IMG/VR virus record: IMGVR_UViG_3300027754_000307
Coordinates: 1-31,052 of that record
DNA from: a virus
Direction: 5' to 3' (one strand)
Length of the DNA stretch: 31,052 nt
Part shown: piece after piece, positions 1-6,132 of the stretch
Numbering within the stretch: the first letter of the stretch is position 1
How the letters are laid out: the number at the start of each line of letters is the position of its first letter
Program-made: the position numbers and the translations under genes
Notes under the pieces: model-generated
Databases searched by the model: none
Seen by the model: the letters and a program-made list of their open reading frames with translations, nothing else
What the model was told of the DNA's origin: nothing

Positions 1-160
1 TGCGCTCGGTGATGCCAATGTCCAGCCGGTAATTTAACGGCCACTTACGCATGGGATGATTCGATGGGTTGTGGACTACGCAAAACTCGCCTTTGCAGAT
101 AAACGGCAGGTGGGTGGTGTAATCTGCCCAGAATGCTTTTTCGTGTTTGAGCAGCTTCAT
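1..160 (-). CDS. Small phage protein, 3' end beyond window (partial)
   Basis: The frame starts at 160 and runs off the left edge after about 53 codons. Its ATG overlaps the TGA of the preceding gene (ATGA), so it is the last visible gene of the early operon. The protein is basic, with a Cys/His-containing stretch (C-x4-C-x2-H-N-P-S-N-H-P-M) followed by W-P-L and R-L-D. From memory, a family of small phage proteins of unknown function has an H-N-P-S-x-H-x-M-x-x-W-P core; I could not check this. If the molecule were circular and position 1 joined 31052, the frame would stop after one more residue. No function is proposed. Confidence 0.6.
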   Translation of the reverse strand, partial: MKLLKHEKAFWADYTTHLPFICKGEFCVVHNPSNHPMRKWPLNYRLDIGITER

Positions 161-459
161 ATCTCAATCCCTTTCACCTTTGCCAATGCAATGACTCGCT
201 GTTGCCATGAGGCGTGAGGGTCTAATACGATTAGATTATAATAATTCAAATTGAGTTTATTTTCCAAATTCTCCTCGATTAACCAGCACAGGTGCAGGAG
301 TTCGGTGTCGAGGATGCGATTGCCCCGATTCATTACTGGTCTGTCGTAACGAATTTCCTCATACTGCCAGTAAAGTGATTCTTGTTCGTAACAGACTGTT
401 TCCGGCAGCATCTTCGCCAGTGCCTGTTTTAGTTGGTCGTCGGTGTAGTTCATGTTCAT
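157..459 (-). CDS. Tandem paralog family protein, copy 1
   Basis: This 100-aa protein is one of three adjacent paralogs. It shares an N-terminal MNYTDxQLKxALxxMLP segment, a central LDTELLHLCWL(V/I)EE segment and a C-terminal WQQRV(V/I)ALAKVKGIEI segment with its neighbours, while the parts in between differ. It begins MNMNYTD, so a start three residues into the shared motif is possible. The stop overlaps the next ATG, and its own start overlaps the stop of copy 2. There is no signal peptide or membrane segment. The acidic/hydrophobic middle suggests a small globular cytoplasmic protein. The family is unrecognised. Position at the end of an early operon is typical of accessory phage genes, but function is unknown. 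Confidence 0.75.
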   Translation of the reverse strand: MNMNYTDDQLKQALAKMLPETVCYEQESLYWQYEEIRYDRPVMNRGNRILDTELLHLCWLIEENLENKLNLNYYNLIVLDPHASWQQRVIALAKVKGIEI

Positions 460-755
460 ATTTCAATCCCTTTCACTTTTGCCAATGCCACGACACGCTG
501 TTGCCATGAGGCGTGATACAACAGTTTATAGTTTGCAGTTATTGGACGCAGAAATTCTGCATAATCTGCGGATTCAATTTCATTTAGCGTCTCTTCCACC
601 AACCAGCAAATGTGCAGCAGTTCAGTGTCTGAGACTAGGCGATGACTACCAGCGCCAAATTCGGTGTCATAAATGTATAGGTCGCCGCAGTAAAAAATTA
701 AATCTGGCAGCATCATTTCCAATGCCGTTTTAAGTTGGTTGTCGGTGTAGTTCAT
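456..755 (-). CDS. Tandem paralog family protein, copy 2
   Basis: This 99-aa protein is the second of three tandem paralogs. It starts MNYTDNQLK, keeps the SDTELLHICWLVEE core around the middle and ends with the shared WQQRVVALAKVKGIEI tail. The region between core and tail is longer and more tyrosine-rich than in the other copies. The start codon overlaps the stop of copy 3 in an ATGA, and the stop overlaps the start of copy 1, so translation is probably coupled. The last 50-60 bp of copies 1 and 2 are nearly identical at DNA level, so the duplication is fairly recent or the ends are kept alike by gene conversion. Function is unknown. Confidence 0.75.
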   Translation of the reverse strand: MNYTDNQLKTALEMMLPDLIFYCGDLYIYDTEFGAGSHRLVSDTELLHICWLVEETLNEIESADYAEFLRPITANYKLLYHASWQQRVVALAKVKGIEI

Positions 756-1048
756 ATCTTAATCCCTTTCACCTTTGCCAATGCAACTACGCGTCGCTGC
801 CACGTGCAGCGTAGTACTGATATGCTGTCCCAGTAGTCACATTCACTCAAAAACGGCAACTCCTCTTCCACCAACCAGCACAGGTGCAAGAGTTCGGTGT
901 CGAGGACTGGTATCCCTTTTCTACCATAGTTAGGTTTATTAGTAAGCCATCGGATAAAAATAAACTTTGCTTTATAATATTCAATATAAAGTAATTCCGG
1001 CAGCATCTTTGCCAATGCCGCTTTGAGTTGGTTGTCGGTGTAGTTCAT
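752..1048 (-). CDS. Tandem paralog family protein, copy 3
   Basis: The start is placed at 1048, where the conserved MNYTDNQLKAALAKMLPE motif begins. The frame stays open upstream to 1075, but that extension overlaps a duplicated remnant. The 98-aa product has the family core LDTELLHLCWLVEE and the tail WQRRVVALAKVKGIKI, and its middle differs from copies 1 and 2. It is coupled to copy 2 by an ATGA overlap. It is AT-rich compared with the GC-rich early genes upstream of 1650, in keeping with an acquired cargo patch. Function is unknown. Confidence 0.72.
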   Translation of the reverse strand: MNYTDNQLKAALAKMLPELLYIEYYKAKFIFIRWLTNKPNYGRKGIPVLDTELLHLCWLVEEELPFLSECDYWDSISVLRCTWQRRVVALAKVKGIKI

Positions 1049-1060
1049 AAAATTATATTT

Positions 1061-1105
1061 TGGTGGTATTTTCAAGAGTGATATTTATCGGAACATTCCA
1101 TACCA
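1061..1105. repeat. 45-bp imperfect direct repeat, copy A
   Basis: It matches 1405-1449 at 40 of 45 positions by my alignment. In copy B the sequence encodes the last residues and stop of the 73-aa gene. In copy A it is part of the chimeric remnant. The pair marks the breakpoint of a local duplication. Confidence 0.8.
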
Positions 1106-1128
1106 TTTTGTTGACGCCAACAAAATGG
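1103..1128. repeat. Perfect 11-bp inverted repeat with 4-nt loop
   Basis: CCATTTTGTTG, then ACGC, then CAACAAAATGG. No U-tract follows on either strand, so a standard intrinsic terminator is not supported. It lies in the recombined remnant between the 82-aa gene and paralog copy 3 and could be a transcript-folding element or a recombination scar. Confidence 0.7.
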
Positions 1129-1153
1129 TCGGAAACTTTATGGTCGGTGTAGT

Positions 1154-1402
1154 TCATGGCTTTTTTCCCTTTGGGAATTGTCCAATCAGCTTTTTAGCCT
1201 CCGCCGTAATCAATTCCAGCTCCTCCATGTCAATGCGGACACATTCAAACTTATCCTCCCCCACTTGTGACAGCGTAATAAACGGTCCAGCGGCTTCGTC
1301 TTGGATACATAAATGGGTAACGCCCTCGCCATATACAGGATTCACATTTTCTGGATGGATTGATATTCTAGTGATTGTTGTTTTATATTTCATAGCTTTC
1401 AT
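1154..1402 (-). CDS. Hypothetical protein (82 aa)
   Basis: The start is placed at 1402, the first ATG after the stop of the preceding gene; a second in-frame ATG at 1393 (MKYKTTITR) is also possible. The product mixes beta-type segments with an acidic helix near the C-terminus (DMEELELITAEAKKLIGQF) and ends GKKP. It has no signal peptide or membrane span. The stop overlaps the ATG of the broken paralog copy downstream. I do not recognise the family. It belongs to the AT-rich accessory patch. Confidence 0.6.
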   Translation of the reverse strand: MKAMKYKTTITRISIHPENVNPVYGEGVTHLCIQDEAAGPFITLSQVGEDKFECVRIDMEELELITAEAKKLIGQFPKGKKP

Positions 1403-1404
1403 TT

Positions 1405-1449
1405 TGGTGGTGGTTTTAATAGTGATATTTATCGTAACATTCCATACCA
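1405..1449. repeat. 45-bp imperfect direct repeat, copy B
   Basis: Partner of 1061-1105. It covers the C-terminal codons and stop of the 73-aa gene and the start of the spacer before the next gene, and is probably the source copy because it lies in an intact gene context. Confidence 0.8.
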
Positions 1450-1637
1450 ATCTCCTCAAAGTAATGCTTTAAATGTAAAAAAAAGGCTTCAAACGAGTTA
1501 TCGTAATTGCTACGCCAAAACAAATTACAATTATGAGACTCATGGCAGATTGTCCAATGATTGAAAATAACGCACCATTTAATTTCGAATTTATAATGTT
1601 CCGCAACCGCTTTAATGATTGGATTCAATTCGTTCAT
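1416..1637 (-). CDS. Hypothetical protein (73 aa)
   Basis: A small protein rich in aromatic, His and Cys residues (WCVIFNHWTICHESHNC). Its start overlaps the preceding stop as ATGA. It is strikingly AT-rich compared with genes above 1800. The DNA for its last residues (GMECYDKYHY) is duplicated at 1061-1105. No known domain is evident; the Cys/His spacing could bind metal but is not a recognised motif. Confidence 0.6.
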   Translation of the reverse strand: MNELNPIIKAVAEHYKFEIKWCVIFNHWTICHESHNCNLFWRSNYDNSFEAFFLHLKHYFEEIGMECYDKYHY

Positions 1638-1822
1638 AGCTTCCCTATTTTTTCAACTTCGCGCTGGTTAAACTTTAGCTGTTCGTTCCTATAATCCGCC
1701 AATAATCCTTTAAGCCTTTCAATTTTTAGCTTGGCTTTCTGTAATTCAGCGCAGGTTGGAATCAGCCCGTTGTGGTGGATGTAATAAACCCCGCAGGAGG
1801 GGCAACAGTATTCATCGCTCAT
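1634..1822 (-). CDS. Zinc-ribbon plus coiled-coil miniprotein
   Basis: The start is set at 1822 (MSDEYCCPSCG) because the upstream part of the open frame overlaps the previous gene and looks unlike protein. The 62-aa product has a C-C-P-S-C knuckle followed by H-H and a further Cys, then a charged helix (residues about 28-60) suited to a coiled coil. It is coupled to the 73-aa gene by ATGA and starts one base after the preceding TGA. Small zinc-binding phage proteins like this often modulate nucleic-acid enzymes, but the role here is unknown. Confidence 0.65.
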   Translation of the reverse strand: MSDEYCCPSCGVYYIHHNGLIPTCAELQKAKLKIERLKGLLADYRNEQLKFNQREVEKIGKL

Positions 1823-1823
1823 A

Positions 1824-1976
1824 TCAATGGTATCCCTTACAGTTCGAGCAGTCCTCGGCCCCGCACAGTCCATCCGAACATCTCCAGCGCCGGGCATAGG
1901 CCGTCTCCTCAGCCTCCTCGTCCTGGTACTCGGCGGCCGCGTCGAGCTGCTCGTCGTTGATGGATTCGTCGGGCAT
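1824..1976 (-). CDS. Acidic Cys-rich miniprotein (50 aa)
   Basis: A short frame with an acidic first half (residues 1-27) and a C-terminal RRWRCSDGLCGAEDCSNC cluster holding four cysteines in C-x4-C-x4-C-x2-C spacing, which suggests one zinc site. It starts one base after the stop of the 116-aa gene, and the next gene starts one base after its own stop, so it fits the operon tightly. From memory, similar C-S-x-G-x-C-G-x-x-x-C tails occur in small phage proteins of unknown function; unverified. Confidence 0.65.
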   Translation of the reverse strand: MPDESINDEQLDAAAEYQDEEAEETAYARRWRCSDGLCGAEDCSNCKGYH

Positions 1977-1977
1977 A

Positions 1978-2328
1978 TCAGTACGGGACCTCCTCGTTGT
2001 GGTCCTTTGTTTCCACCACCTGTTTCATCGCCGCGAACTTGGCGGGGGCTTCATCCCGCTGGACATAGCCGCCGGACTCTTGCTGACCCGGCTCCCATTC
2101 ATCCACCGCCATATAATGGGTGGCGTATTGTTTCCCCTGGGCGCTTACCTTCGGAGCCTTGAGGCGGATGATTTCCAGCTTTACGCGATCCTTTTTGATG
2201 TTCTGCTTGAGTTGATCCATCAGACTATCCAATCCGTTTGCAGGTATGGACACGCTCAATTTGCTCCCGCCGTTGTCGAATTGGACTTCGTTGATGAATA
2301 CGCCGTTGATGAACTTTTTTTCTTTCAT
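1978..2328 (-). CDS. Early phage hypothetical protein (116 aa)
   Basis: The N-terminal half alternates beta segments (KFINGVFINEV...KLSVSIPANGLDSLMDQLKQN). The C-terminus is acidic and flexible (GYVQRDEAPAKFAAMKQVV...HNEEVPY). An acidic disordered tail after a compact beta domain resembles the layout of single-strand DNA-binding proteins, and the gene shares an operon with a RecE-like exonuclease. That is only a suggestion; no OB-fold signature can be named by eye. It follows the 115-aa gene after a 6-bp gap and precedes the Cys-rich miniprotein. Confidence 0.65.
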   Translation of the reverse strand: MKEKKFINGVFINEVQFDNGGSKLSVSIPANGLDSLMDQLKQNIKKDRVKLEIIRLKAPKVSAQGKQYATHYMAVDEWEPGQQESGGYVQRDEAPAKFAAMKQVVETKDHNEEVPY

Positions 2329-2334
2329 AATTAG

Positions 2335-2682
2335 TTATTTGATTCGGATACCTTTGCACTTTCCGCCTGTTGGACTTTTCACATCGTCCCGCACATACAG
2401 GACAATCTCTTTGCCAGCCCATGCTTTCGTGTCAGGGCCGAACCGAGCGGAAAGGGTTTTGCGATTAGTCGCGTTGAGAACGAGCTGCCGGGGCTTGCCT
2501 GCGAACTTCAGCGAGAATAGCTTGGGCTGCTTGCGGCCGTCCTGCATGACAATATCGCGGTGGACCATGACGCACTCGATGGTGTAGGAAGTCTCTAGTC
2601 CGTCCAGATCTTCACTGGCCAGCCAGGGTGAGGTCCGCATGGCCCCGCTGCGGCCCTCAAAGGGTGTAGATGTTTCGCTCAT
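2335..2682 (-). CDS. Early phage hypothetical protein (115 aa)
   Basis: The gene is coupled to its upstream neighbour by ATGA; an internal ATG at codon 15 is an alternative start. The C-terminal half (KFAGKPRQLVLNATNRKTLSARFG...WAGKEIVLYVRDDV) matches the general look of a small phage family, often found near recombination genes, with a conserved L-V-L-N-x-T-N and G-K-x-I-x-L-Y pattern. I recall this from phage annotation but cannot confirm it here. It is probably cytoplasmic and of unknown biochemical role. Its position next to exonuclease genes suggests DNA metabolism. Confidence 0.65.
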   Translation of the reverse strand: MSETSTPFEGRSGAMRTSPWLASEDLDGLETSYTIECVMVHRDIVMQDGRKQPKLFSLKFAGKPRQLVLNATNRKTLSARFGPDTKAWAGKEIVLYVRDDVKSPTGGKCKGIRIK

Positions 2683-3275
2683 AGCTTCTTAGTGGCGAGC
2701 TTCTTGATGGCTTGGGCCTTCATCTTCTCAAGGATCTCTTCAAGCTGCGTCATGGTCAGAGTGGTCTGGGTCAGGATGGTTAGCTTGTCGCCCTCAATGA
2801 AGTAGCGTTGACCGGGCTTGCTAATCTTTACAGCGGGCGCAGCGGAGTGCTTCATCTGCTCATCCACAGTGCGGACGTGCTTTTCAGCGAACACGAGGCG
2901 AGCCTGTTGCGGCGTCAGGTCTTGAACCTTTTTGATTTCCACGGTGGTCTTGCCGTCTTGCGTCTCAAGGATCTGGACGCCCTGCTCATAAACCTCCGTC
3001 TGCTGGCTCTCTGGCAGCGCGGCGATGTATCTTGCGGCCGGCGAGGTATCGAATAGAAGGTTATAATTCATGGAGCCGCGTCCAACCCGTTCTAGGTTCG
3101 CCAGGACATTCCAGTGCAGGCCGGTCTCTTTATGGATCTTCTGGTAAGCCTTCGGGTCCGCCTCAACCATCTGGACGATGATGGCGGCAGCTTCCCGGAT
3201 AGAGTCCTCGCCCCTCTGGAGCGCGGCCATCAGGTCTTTGGATGTGGGGATTCGTGTGATCGTGTTTATTTTCAT
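2679..3275 (-). CDS. Early phage hypothetical protein (198 aa)
   Basis: A mostly helical protein. The first third (KDLMAALQRGEDSIREAAAIIVQMVEADPKAYQKI) is followed by a segment with S-P-A-A-R-Y-I-A-A-L-P-x-S-Q-Q, then a D-L-T-P-Q-Q-A-R-L-V-F motif and a basic C-terminal helix. I have seen the last two motifs together in unnamed phage early proteins; the function is not known to me. It is linked by ATGA overlaps to both neighbours. A DNA-binding role is possible from the basic ends, but no HTH can be placed with confidence. Confidence 0.65.
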   Translation of the reverse strand: MKINTITRIPTSKDLMAALQRGEDSIREAAAIIVQMVEADPKAYQKIHKETGLHWNVLANLERVGRGSMNYNLLFDTSPAARYIAALPESQQTEVYEQGVQILETQDGKTTVEIKKVQDLTPQQARLVFAEKHVRTVDEQMKHSAAPAVKISKPGQRYFIEGDKLTILTQTTLTMTQLEEILEKMKAQAIKKLATKKL

Positions 3276-3703
3276 AGGTGCATTTTTTTTAGTTTGTTTT
3301 TGACCGAAAAGAGTTGGAAGAACTGGGCTGATTTAAGGGTGACGCGTTTGCCCGAGTACGTGGCGGCGCGATAGGCGGCGTTGTAATCTCTTACTTTCTC
3401 CCGATTGGCGGCGTAGTAGGCGGCGTCGCGGGCTCTTACTTTCTCCCGATTGGCGGCGCGGTAGGCGGCTTTAAGGGCTCTTACTTTCTCCTGATTTACG
3501 GCGCGCCACTTGGCGTAGCGGGCTCTTTTTTTCTCCCGATTGGCGGTTTGGTAGGCGGCTTTGCTGGCTCTTATTTTCTCCCGATTGGCGGCGTAGTAGG
3601 CGGCGTGGTAGGCTGAAAAACACTCCTTGCATTGATTCCCTCCAACTCGAAACATCTCCACCGCCTTAAGGCAGTGACATTTTGTACACTGCTTGTAGCT
3701 CAT
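3272..3703 (-). CDS. Zinc-finger protein with 15-residue ANREK tandem repeats
   Basis: The start is 3703 (MSYKQCTKC), whose ATG overlaps the exonuclease stop; the longer frame only adds sequence antisense-like to that gene. Residues 6-28 form a C-x2-C...C-x2-C zinc knuckle. Residues 35-124 are six 15-residue units of the type AYxAANREKxRAxxA, the last one degenerate, giving a highly basic helical rod. Similar N-terminal knuckle plus A-N-R-E-K/A-N-P-E-K repeats precede HNH nuclease domains in some phage proteins, but no HNH motif is present here. It may be a truncated nuclease or a stand-alone DNA-binding protein. A basic tail (KNKLKKMHL) ends it. Confidence 0.75.
   Translation of the reverse strand: MSYKQCTKCHCLKAVEMFRVGGNQCKECFSAYHAAYYAANREKIRASKAAYQTANREKKRARYAKWRAVNQEKVRALKAAYRAANREKVRARDAAYYAANREKVRDYNAAYRAATYSGKRVTLKSAQFFQLFSVKNKLKKMHL
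3332..3601. repeat. Six 45-bp tandem repeats (coding)
   Basis: In-frame 45-bp units encode the A-Y-x-A-A-N-R-E-K repeats. The phrase 'ctttctcccgattggcggcg' recurs nearly unchanged. Unit number can change by slippage without breaking the frame. Confidence 0.8.
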
Positions 3704-4554
3704 GGGATCAGGTCGTGACTCGTTTCTTCCTCCGCTTCCACCGCCCCGATCAACTCCATCCCGGTGGTGTCGCTGTAAGCCCACGTCGGCAGATCAATCT
3801 CGCCAATGTCCGCGCCAGAATAGTCCTTCCAGATGCCGGACTTCTGGCACTCAGCCAGATCCTGCAACATAGAGTTCACCTCTACGCCGCCCAGCTCGAT
3901 AGCCTGCGGCGCCAGCCGGCGGACGTTGATCAGCGGCACCGGCCCCTTCTCAATTGCCACAAACACAAAGTCCTCCGCCTTCAGCCCATTCTGTTTGGCC
4001 AGCTCCAAGTAGAGCCACGCCTGCCGGTGATAGCCGAAGCTCGATATAGACTTGGAGAACCCTTTGCTGCTCGCGTCCATCGTTGTCTTAATGTCCACGA
4101 TGCGGCCGCCGCCAATCCAGTCCGCCCGGCCCTTGATGCCTATACCCGTCCAATGATCGCCGAACAGGGATACCTCGGATTTGCCATTGGTGAATAGAGT
4201 CGAGGCCAGCGGATGTTTCAGGAGCGCGCCCGCCGTGCGCTGGAGCGAATCCGATTCGCCCTGGCTGATGATGGGCAAGTCCAGATGCTCCTCGCGCCAC
4301 GCCTTCCCGTCCTTCGATGCGAAGGACATCCCCTCCGGCTTCGTGTGATACGCCGCCTTGCCGTCTAGGATCAGACTATGCAGCAGCGTCCCGTACTGCA
4401 TCGCCGGGGTCTGCTCCCGTTCCACCGCGTTCAGGATGTGCTTGGCGTAGTACCACGCCGGACACTTGCGGAAGTCGTCCAGGGCAGACTTGCTCACGCT
4501 GGGCAGTGCGCGGTACTGATCCGCCGGCATATCAAAGACAACCCGGGCGCTCAT
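3700..4554 (-). CDS. RecE/Exo VIII-like PD-(D/E)XK exonuclease
   Basis: This 284-aa protein looks like the nuclease domain of phage exodeoxyribonuclease VIII-type enzymes, which resect double-stranded ends to feed a single-strand annealing protein. Signs are the opening Y-R-A-L-P-S-V-S-K-S-A-L-D-D-F-R-K-C-P motif, G-T-L-L-H-S-L-I-L, the active-site line G-R-A-D-W...I-V-D-I-K-T-T (acidic residue, then D-x-K about a dozen residues later) and Y-H-R-Q-A-W-L-Y. The length fits a stand-alone nuclease domain. Start and stop overlap both neighbours (ATGA). No recognisable RecT or Red-beta partner is encoded in the window, which is unusual. Confidence 0.85.
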   Translation of the reverse strand: MSARVVFDMPADQYRALPSVSKSALDDFRKCPAWYYAKHILNAVEREQTPAMQYGTLLHSLILDGKAAYHTKPEGMSFASKDGKAWREEHLDLPIISQGESDSLQRTAGALLKHPLASTLFTNGKSEVSLFGDHWTGIGIKGRADWIGGGRIVDIKTTMDASSKGFSKSISSFGYHRQAWLYLELAKQNGLKAEDFVFVAIEKGPVPLINVRRLAPQAIELGGVEVNSMLQDLAECQKSGIWKDYSGADIGEIDLPTWAYSDTTGMELIGAVEAEEETSHDLIP

Positions 4555-4850
4555 AGTTGCTCCTTAGCGTCGAGCTTTTGCCGCAGTAAGTTAGCGAGGT
4601 TCTCGGCCTCTAGAAGCCGCTGCCTCAGCCGATTGATGGGGGTCAACTTCTCCTTTTCCGTGAAGAGTTCCGCGAGCGATGTGGCGGTCAGCATTTCTTC
4701 TGATTTAGAGTCCCATACTTGGAACTGGAGGGTGCGCTGGCCGTCAACGTGCCGCGTCACTTCAATGTAAAGCCTTCCAAAGTCTTTACCCGGGCAGAGT
4801 TCGTTGAGTATGGGTTCAAATATTTCGAGCAGTTTTTCGTTTGTTATCAT
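4551..4850 (-). CDS. Hypothetical protein with C-terminal coiled coil (99 aa)
   Basis: Residues 1-65 appear alpha/beta (ILNELCPGKDFGRLYIEV...LQFQVWDSKS). Residues about 66-99 form a leucine-rich helix (RLRQRLLEAENLANLLRQKL), a likely coiled coil. The stop overlaps the exonuclease start (ATGA), so it is probably made in step with that enzyme. The start follows the winged-helix gene by 2 bp. I do not recognise the family; an accessory or regulatory partner of the exonuclease is possible but unproven. Confidence 0.6.
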   Translation of the reverse strand: MITNEKLLEIFEPILNELCPGKDFGRLYIEVTRHVDGQRTLQFQVWDSKSEEMLTATSLAELFTEKEKLTPINRLRQRLLEAENLANLLRQKLDAKEQL

Positions 4851-4852
4851 AA

Positions 4853-5152
4853 TTAGTAGGATTCAAGTTTGAAGACCGATGCTGTCCACACCCGAGCCGA
4901 CAGGCCCGAGACATTCTTACGGCGCTGGCCCGTGGGCTGGATCTCGCGCAACCGGAACAGCTCCGAAAAACGCGGACGGATGGCCAGCACCGTCTCGCCC
5001 AGAGCTGCCGCCGCCTCATCTGCGGTGCAGTCCGCGCGCTTCACCAGATCCAAGCAGCGGTCGCGCAACGCCTGGGCGGAAGGCGCGATGCAAATCGCCG
5101 CCTCCAGACTGGTGTCGGCGCCCTGATGGCCCGGAATGGTGGGGTAGCTCAT
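4853..5152 (-). CDS. Winged-helix DNA-binding protein (99 aa)
   Basis: Residues 17-75 read as a winged helix: helix (APSAQALRDRCLDLVKR), helix-turn-helix (CTADEAAAALGETVLAIRPRFSELFRL) and a wing (REIQPTGQRRKNVSGLSARVW). The T-x-x-E-A-A-x-x-L-G...R-P-R-x-S-E-L pattern matches a common phage winged-helix type in which R-x-x-R-x-x-E-L is the recognition helix. It is probably a transcription or replication regulator in the early operon. It sits 3 bp after the membrane-protein gene and 2 bp before the 99-aa gene. Confidence 0.75.
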   Translation of the reverse strand: MSYPTIPGHQGADTSLEAAICIAPSAQALRDRCLDLVKRADCTADEAAAALGETVLAIRPRFSELFRLREIQPTGQRRKNVSGLSARVWTASVFKLESY

Positions 5153-5155
5153 GGG

Positions 5156-5566
5156 TTAAAAAGCGCCGGCAGCTTCGTCCGTTAAGGCTTCCGCACCACC
5201 ATCCGGCGGGGCGTAGTTAGTAGACCTTTCGGCTTTCCATGCTGACCGGCAAAGAGTTCCAGCCGACGCGGCAAGCCCCGGCGCCGAAAAGCGAGCCCCG
5301 GTATAATCCGCGCCGTCATCCGGTTTTACCGGAGACGGTATTACTCGGCTGGAAAATTGAGGGTCGCCGTGGTCCACGGATTCGCATCCGTGGTAAGCAA
5401 GGACCAGGACTGCGGCGACCACGGCGATGATGAAGAACGTGCGGATCTGTTCATAGCGGTCCCGGTGCTTGTAGTGGGACATGAACTGCGGATCTGAGAC
5501 CAGATACATAGGCAACCGAGTCCGGTCCACTTTCATCCAGGCTTTTTTAGAGGGATCAATCTTCAT
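5156..5566 (-). CDS. Single-pass membrane protein (136 aa)
   Basis: A basic N-terminus (residues 1-43) precedes one hydrophobic span at about residues 44-59 (FFIIAVVAAVLVLAYH), then a Cys (61) and a long low-complexity tail. The positive-inside rule puts the N-terminus in the cytoplasm and the tail in the periplasm. The start overlaps the stop of the HTH-TM-hydrolase gene (ATGA). Next to a peptidoglycan hydrolase, an inner-membrane spanin or lysis-accessory role is conceivable, but the tail lacks obvious coiled coil. Family unrecognised. Confidence 0.6.
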   Translation of the reverse strand: MKIDPSKKAWMKVDRTRLPMYLVSDPQFMSHYKHRDRYEQIRTFFIIAVVAAVLVLAYHGCESVDHGDPQFSSRVIPSPVKPDDGADYTGARFSAPGLAASAGTLCRSAWKAERSTNYAPPDGGAEALTDEAAGAF

Positions 5567-6132
5567 AGTTTTTTGGGTTGGTAGAAACTGACGCGGCCGT
5601 AATGAGCTACACGGGTGCAGTGGCGGAAGTAGGCGTCGTCCAGCTTATCCCCGCCGAAGTACAGCGTTCCCGCCGGCACCAGGTGAGAGGTGGCCGAAGC
5701 CGCGAACGCCTTGCGCGCCTTCGCCCACGTCGCCGGGCTGGCCTTATCCACCACCGGGTTGTGCAGCCCATAGACGCCCCGCAGCGAGCCATACGTCGCC
5801 ACCCGTTCCCGGATGACCTCTGCCACCGCCGTCTGAGTCTGGAGCGATTCTCCGCCCGCCTCACCGATGAGCGCTCGGATCATCTGGTCTTGGGTGACAG
5901 CGGCCATCCCCTGCCCCGCGCCCATCAGCAATAGGACCGCCACCGAAGCCGCGAACATCTTGCCCAGCCGCTTGGCCAGATAGGTGCGGGGATGGATGCG
6001 GACGTGCTGGCGGCTCTCACGGATGACGCCCGGCAGGATGGGCAGCCGGGAGCGCACCCACCTCGGATTGCATTTCTGCCACGCCGCGAACTGCTCCACC
6101 GTCATCAGCTCATCCAGATTGGGGTTGTTCAT
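5563..6132 (-). CDS. HTH-transmembrane-SleB-type hydrolase fusion
   Basis: The 189-aa product has three parts. Residues 8-57 resemble an AlpA/excisionase-type HTH (MTVEQFAAWQKCNPRWVRSRLPILPG...HPRTYLAKRLG). Residues 59-79 are a membrane anchor or signal-anchor (MFAASVAVLLLMGAGQGMAAV). Residues 81-189 match the SleB/Hydrolase_2 cell-wall hydrolase family, with the expected catalytic Glu at 91 (MIRALIGEAGGES...AVAEVIRERV). Arg/Lys before the span predict the hydrolase outside. The start at 6132 overlaps the RHH stop (ATGA), supporting the full-length form. An internal ATG at 5958 would give a 131-aa hydrolase with only the anchor. It is odd to find it in the early operon rather than beside the holin-like genes. 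Confidence 0.8.
   Translation of the reverse strand: MNNPNLDELMTVEQFAAWQKCNPRWVRSRLPILPGVIRESRQHVRIHPRTYLAKRLGKMFAASVAVLLLMGAGQGMAAVTQDQMIRALIGEAGGESLQTQTAVAEVIRERVATYGSLRGVYGLHNPVVDKASPATWAKARKAFAASATSHLVPAGTLYFGGDKLDDAYFRHCTRVAHYGRVSFYQPKKL

Larger units (their letters stand above)
1053..1157 (-). pseudogene. Chimeric remnant: paralog 5' end joined to a copy of an upstream gene's 3' end
   Basis: A 34-codon frame begins with MNYTDH, matching the first codons of the three tandem paralogs. It then leaves the family and runs into DNA (1061-1105) that is a diverged copy of 1405-1449, the 3' end of the 73-aa gene upstream. Its ATG still overlaps the stop of the gene ending at 1154. The simplest reading is a fourth paralog copy destroyed by a recombination that also duplicated the end of the 73-aa gene. 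A perfect 11-bp inverted repeat lies inside it. A short functional peptide cannot be excluded. Confidence 0.6.

Noticed and set aside
3332-3601. A CRISPR-like repeat
   Set aside because: The 45-bp repeats are in-frame coding units without spacers.
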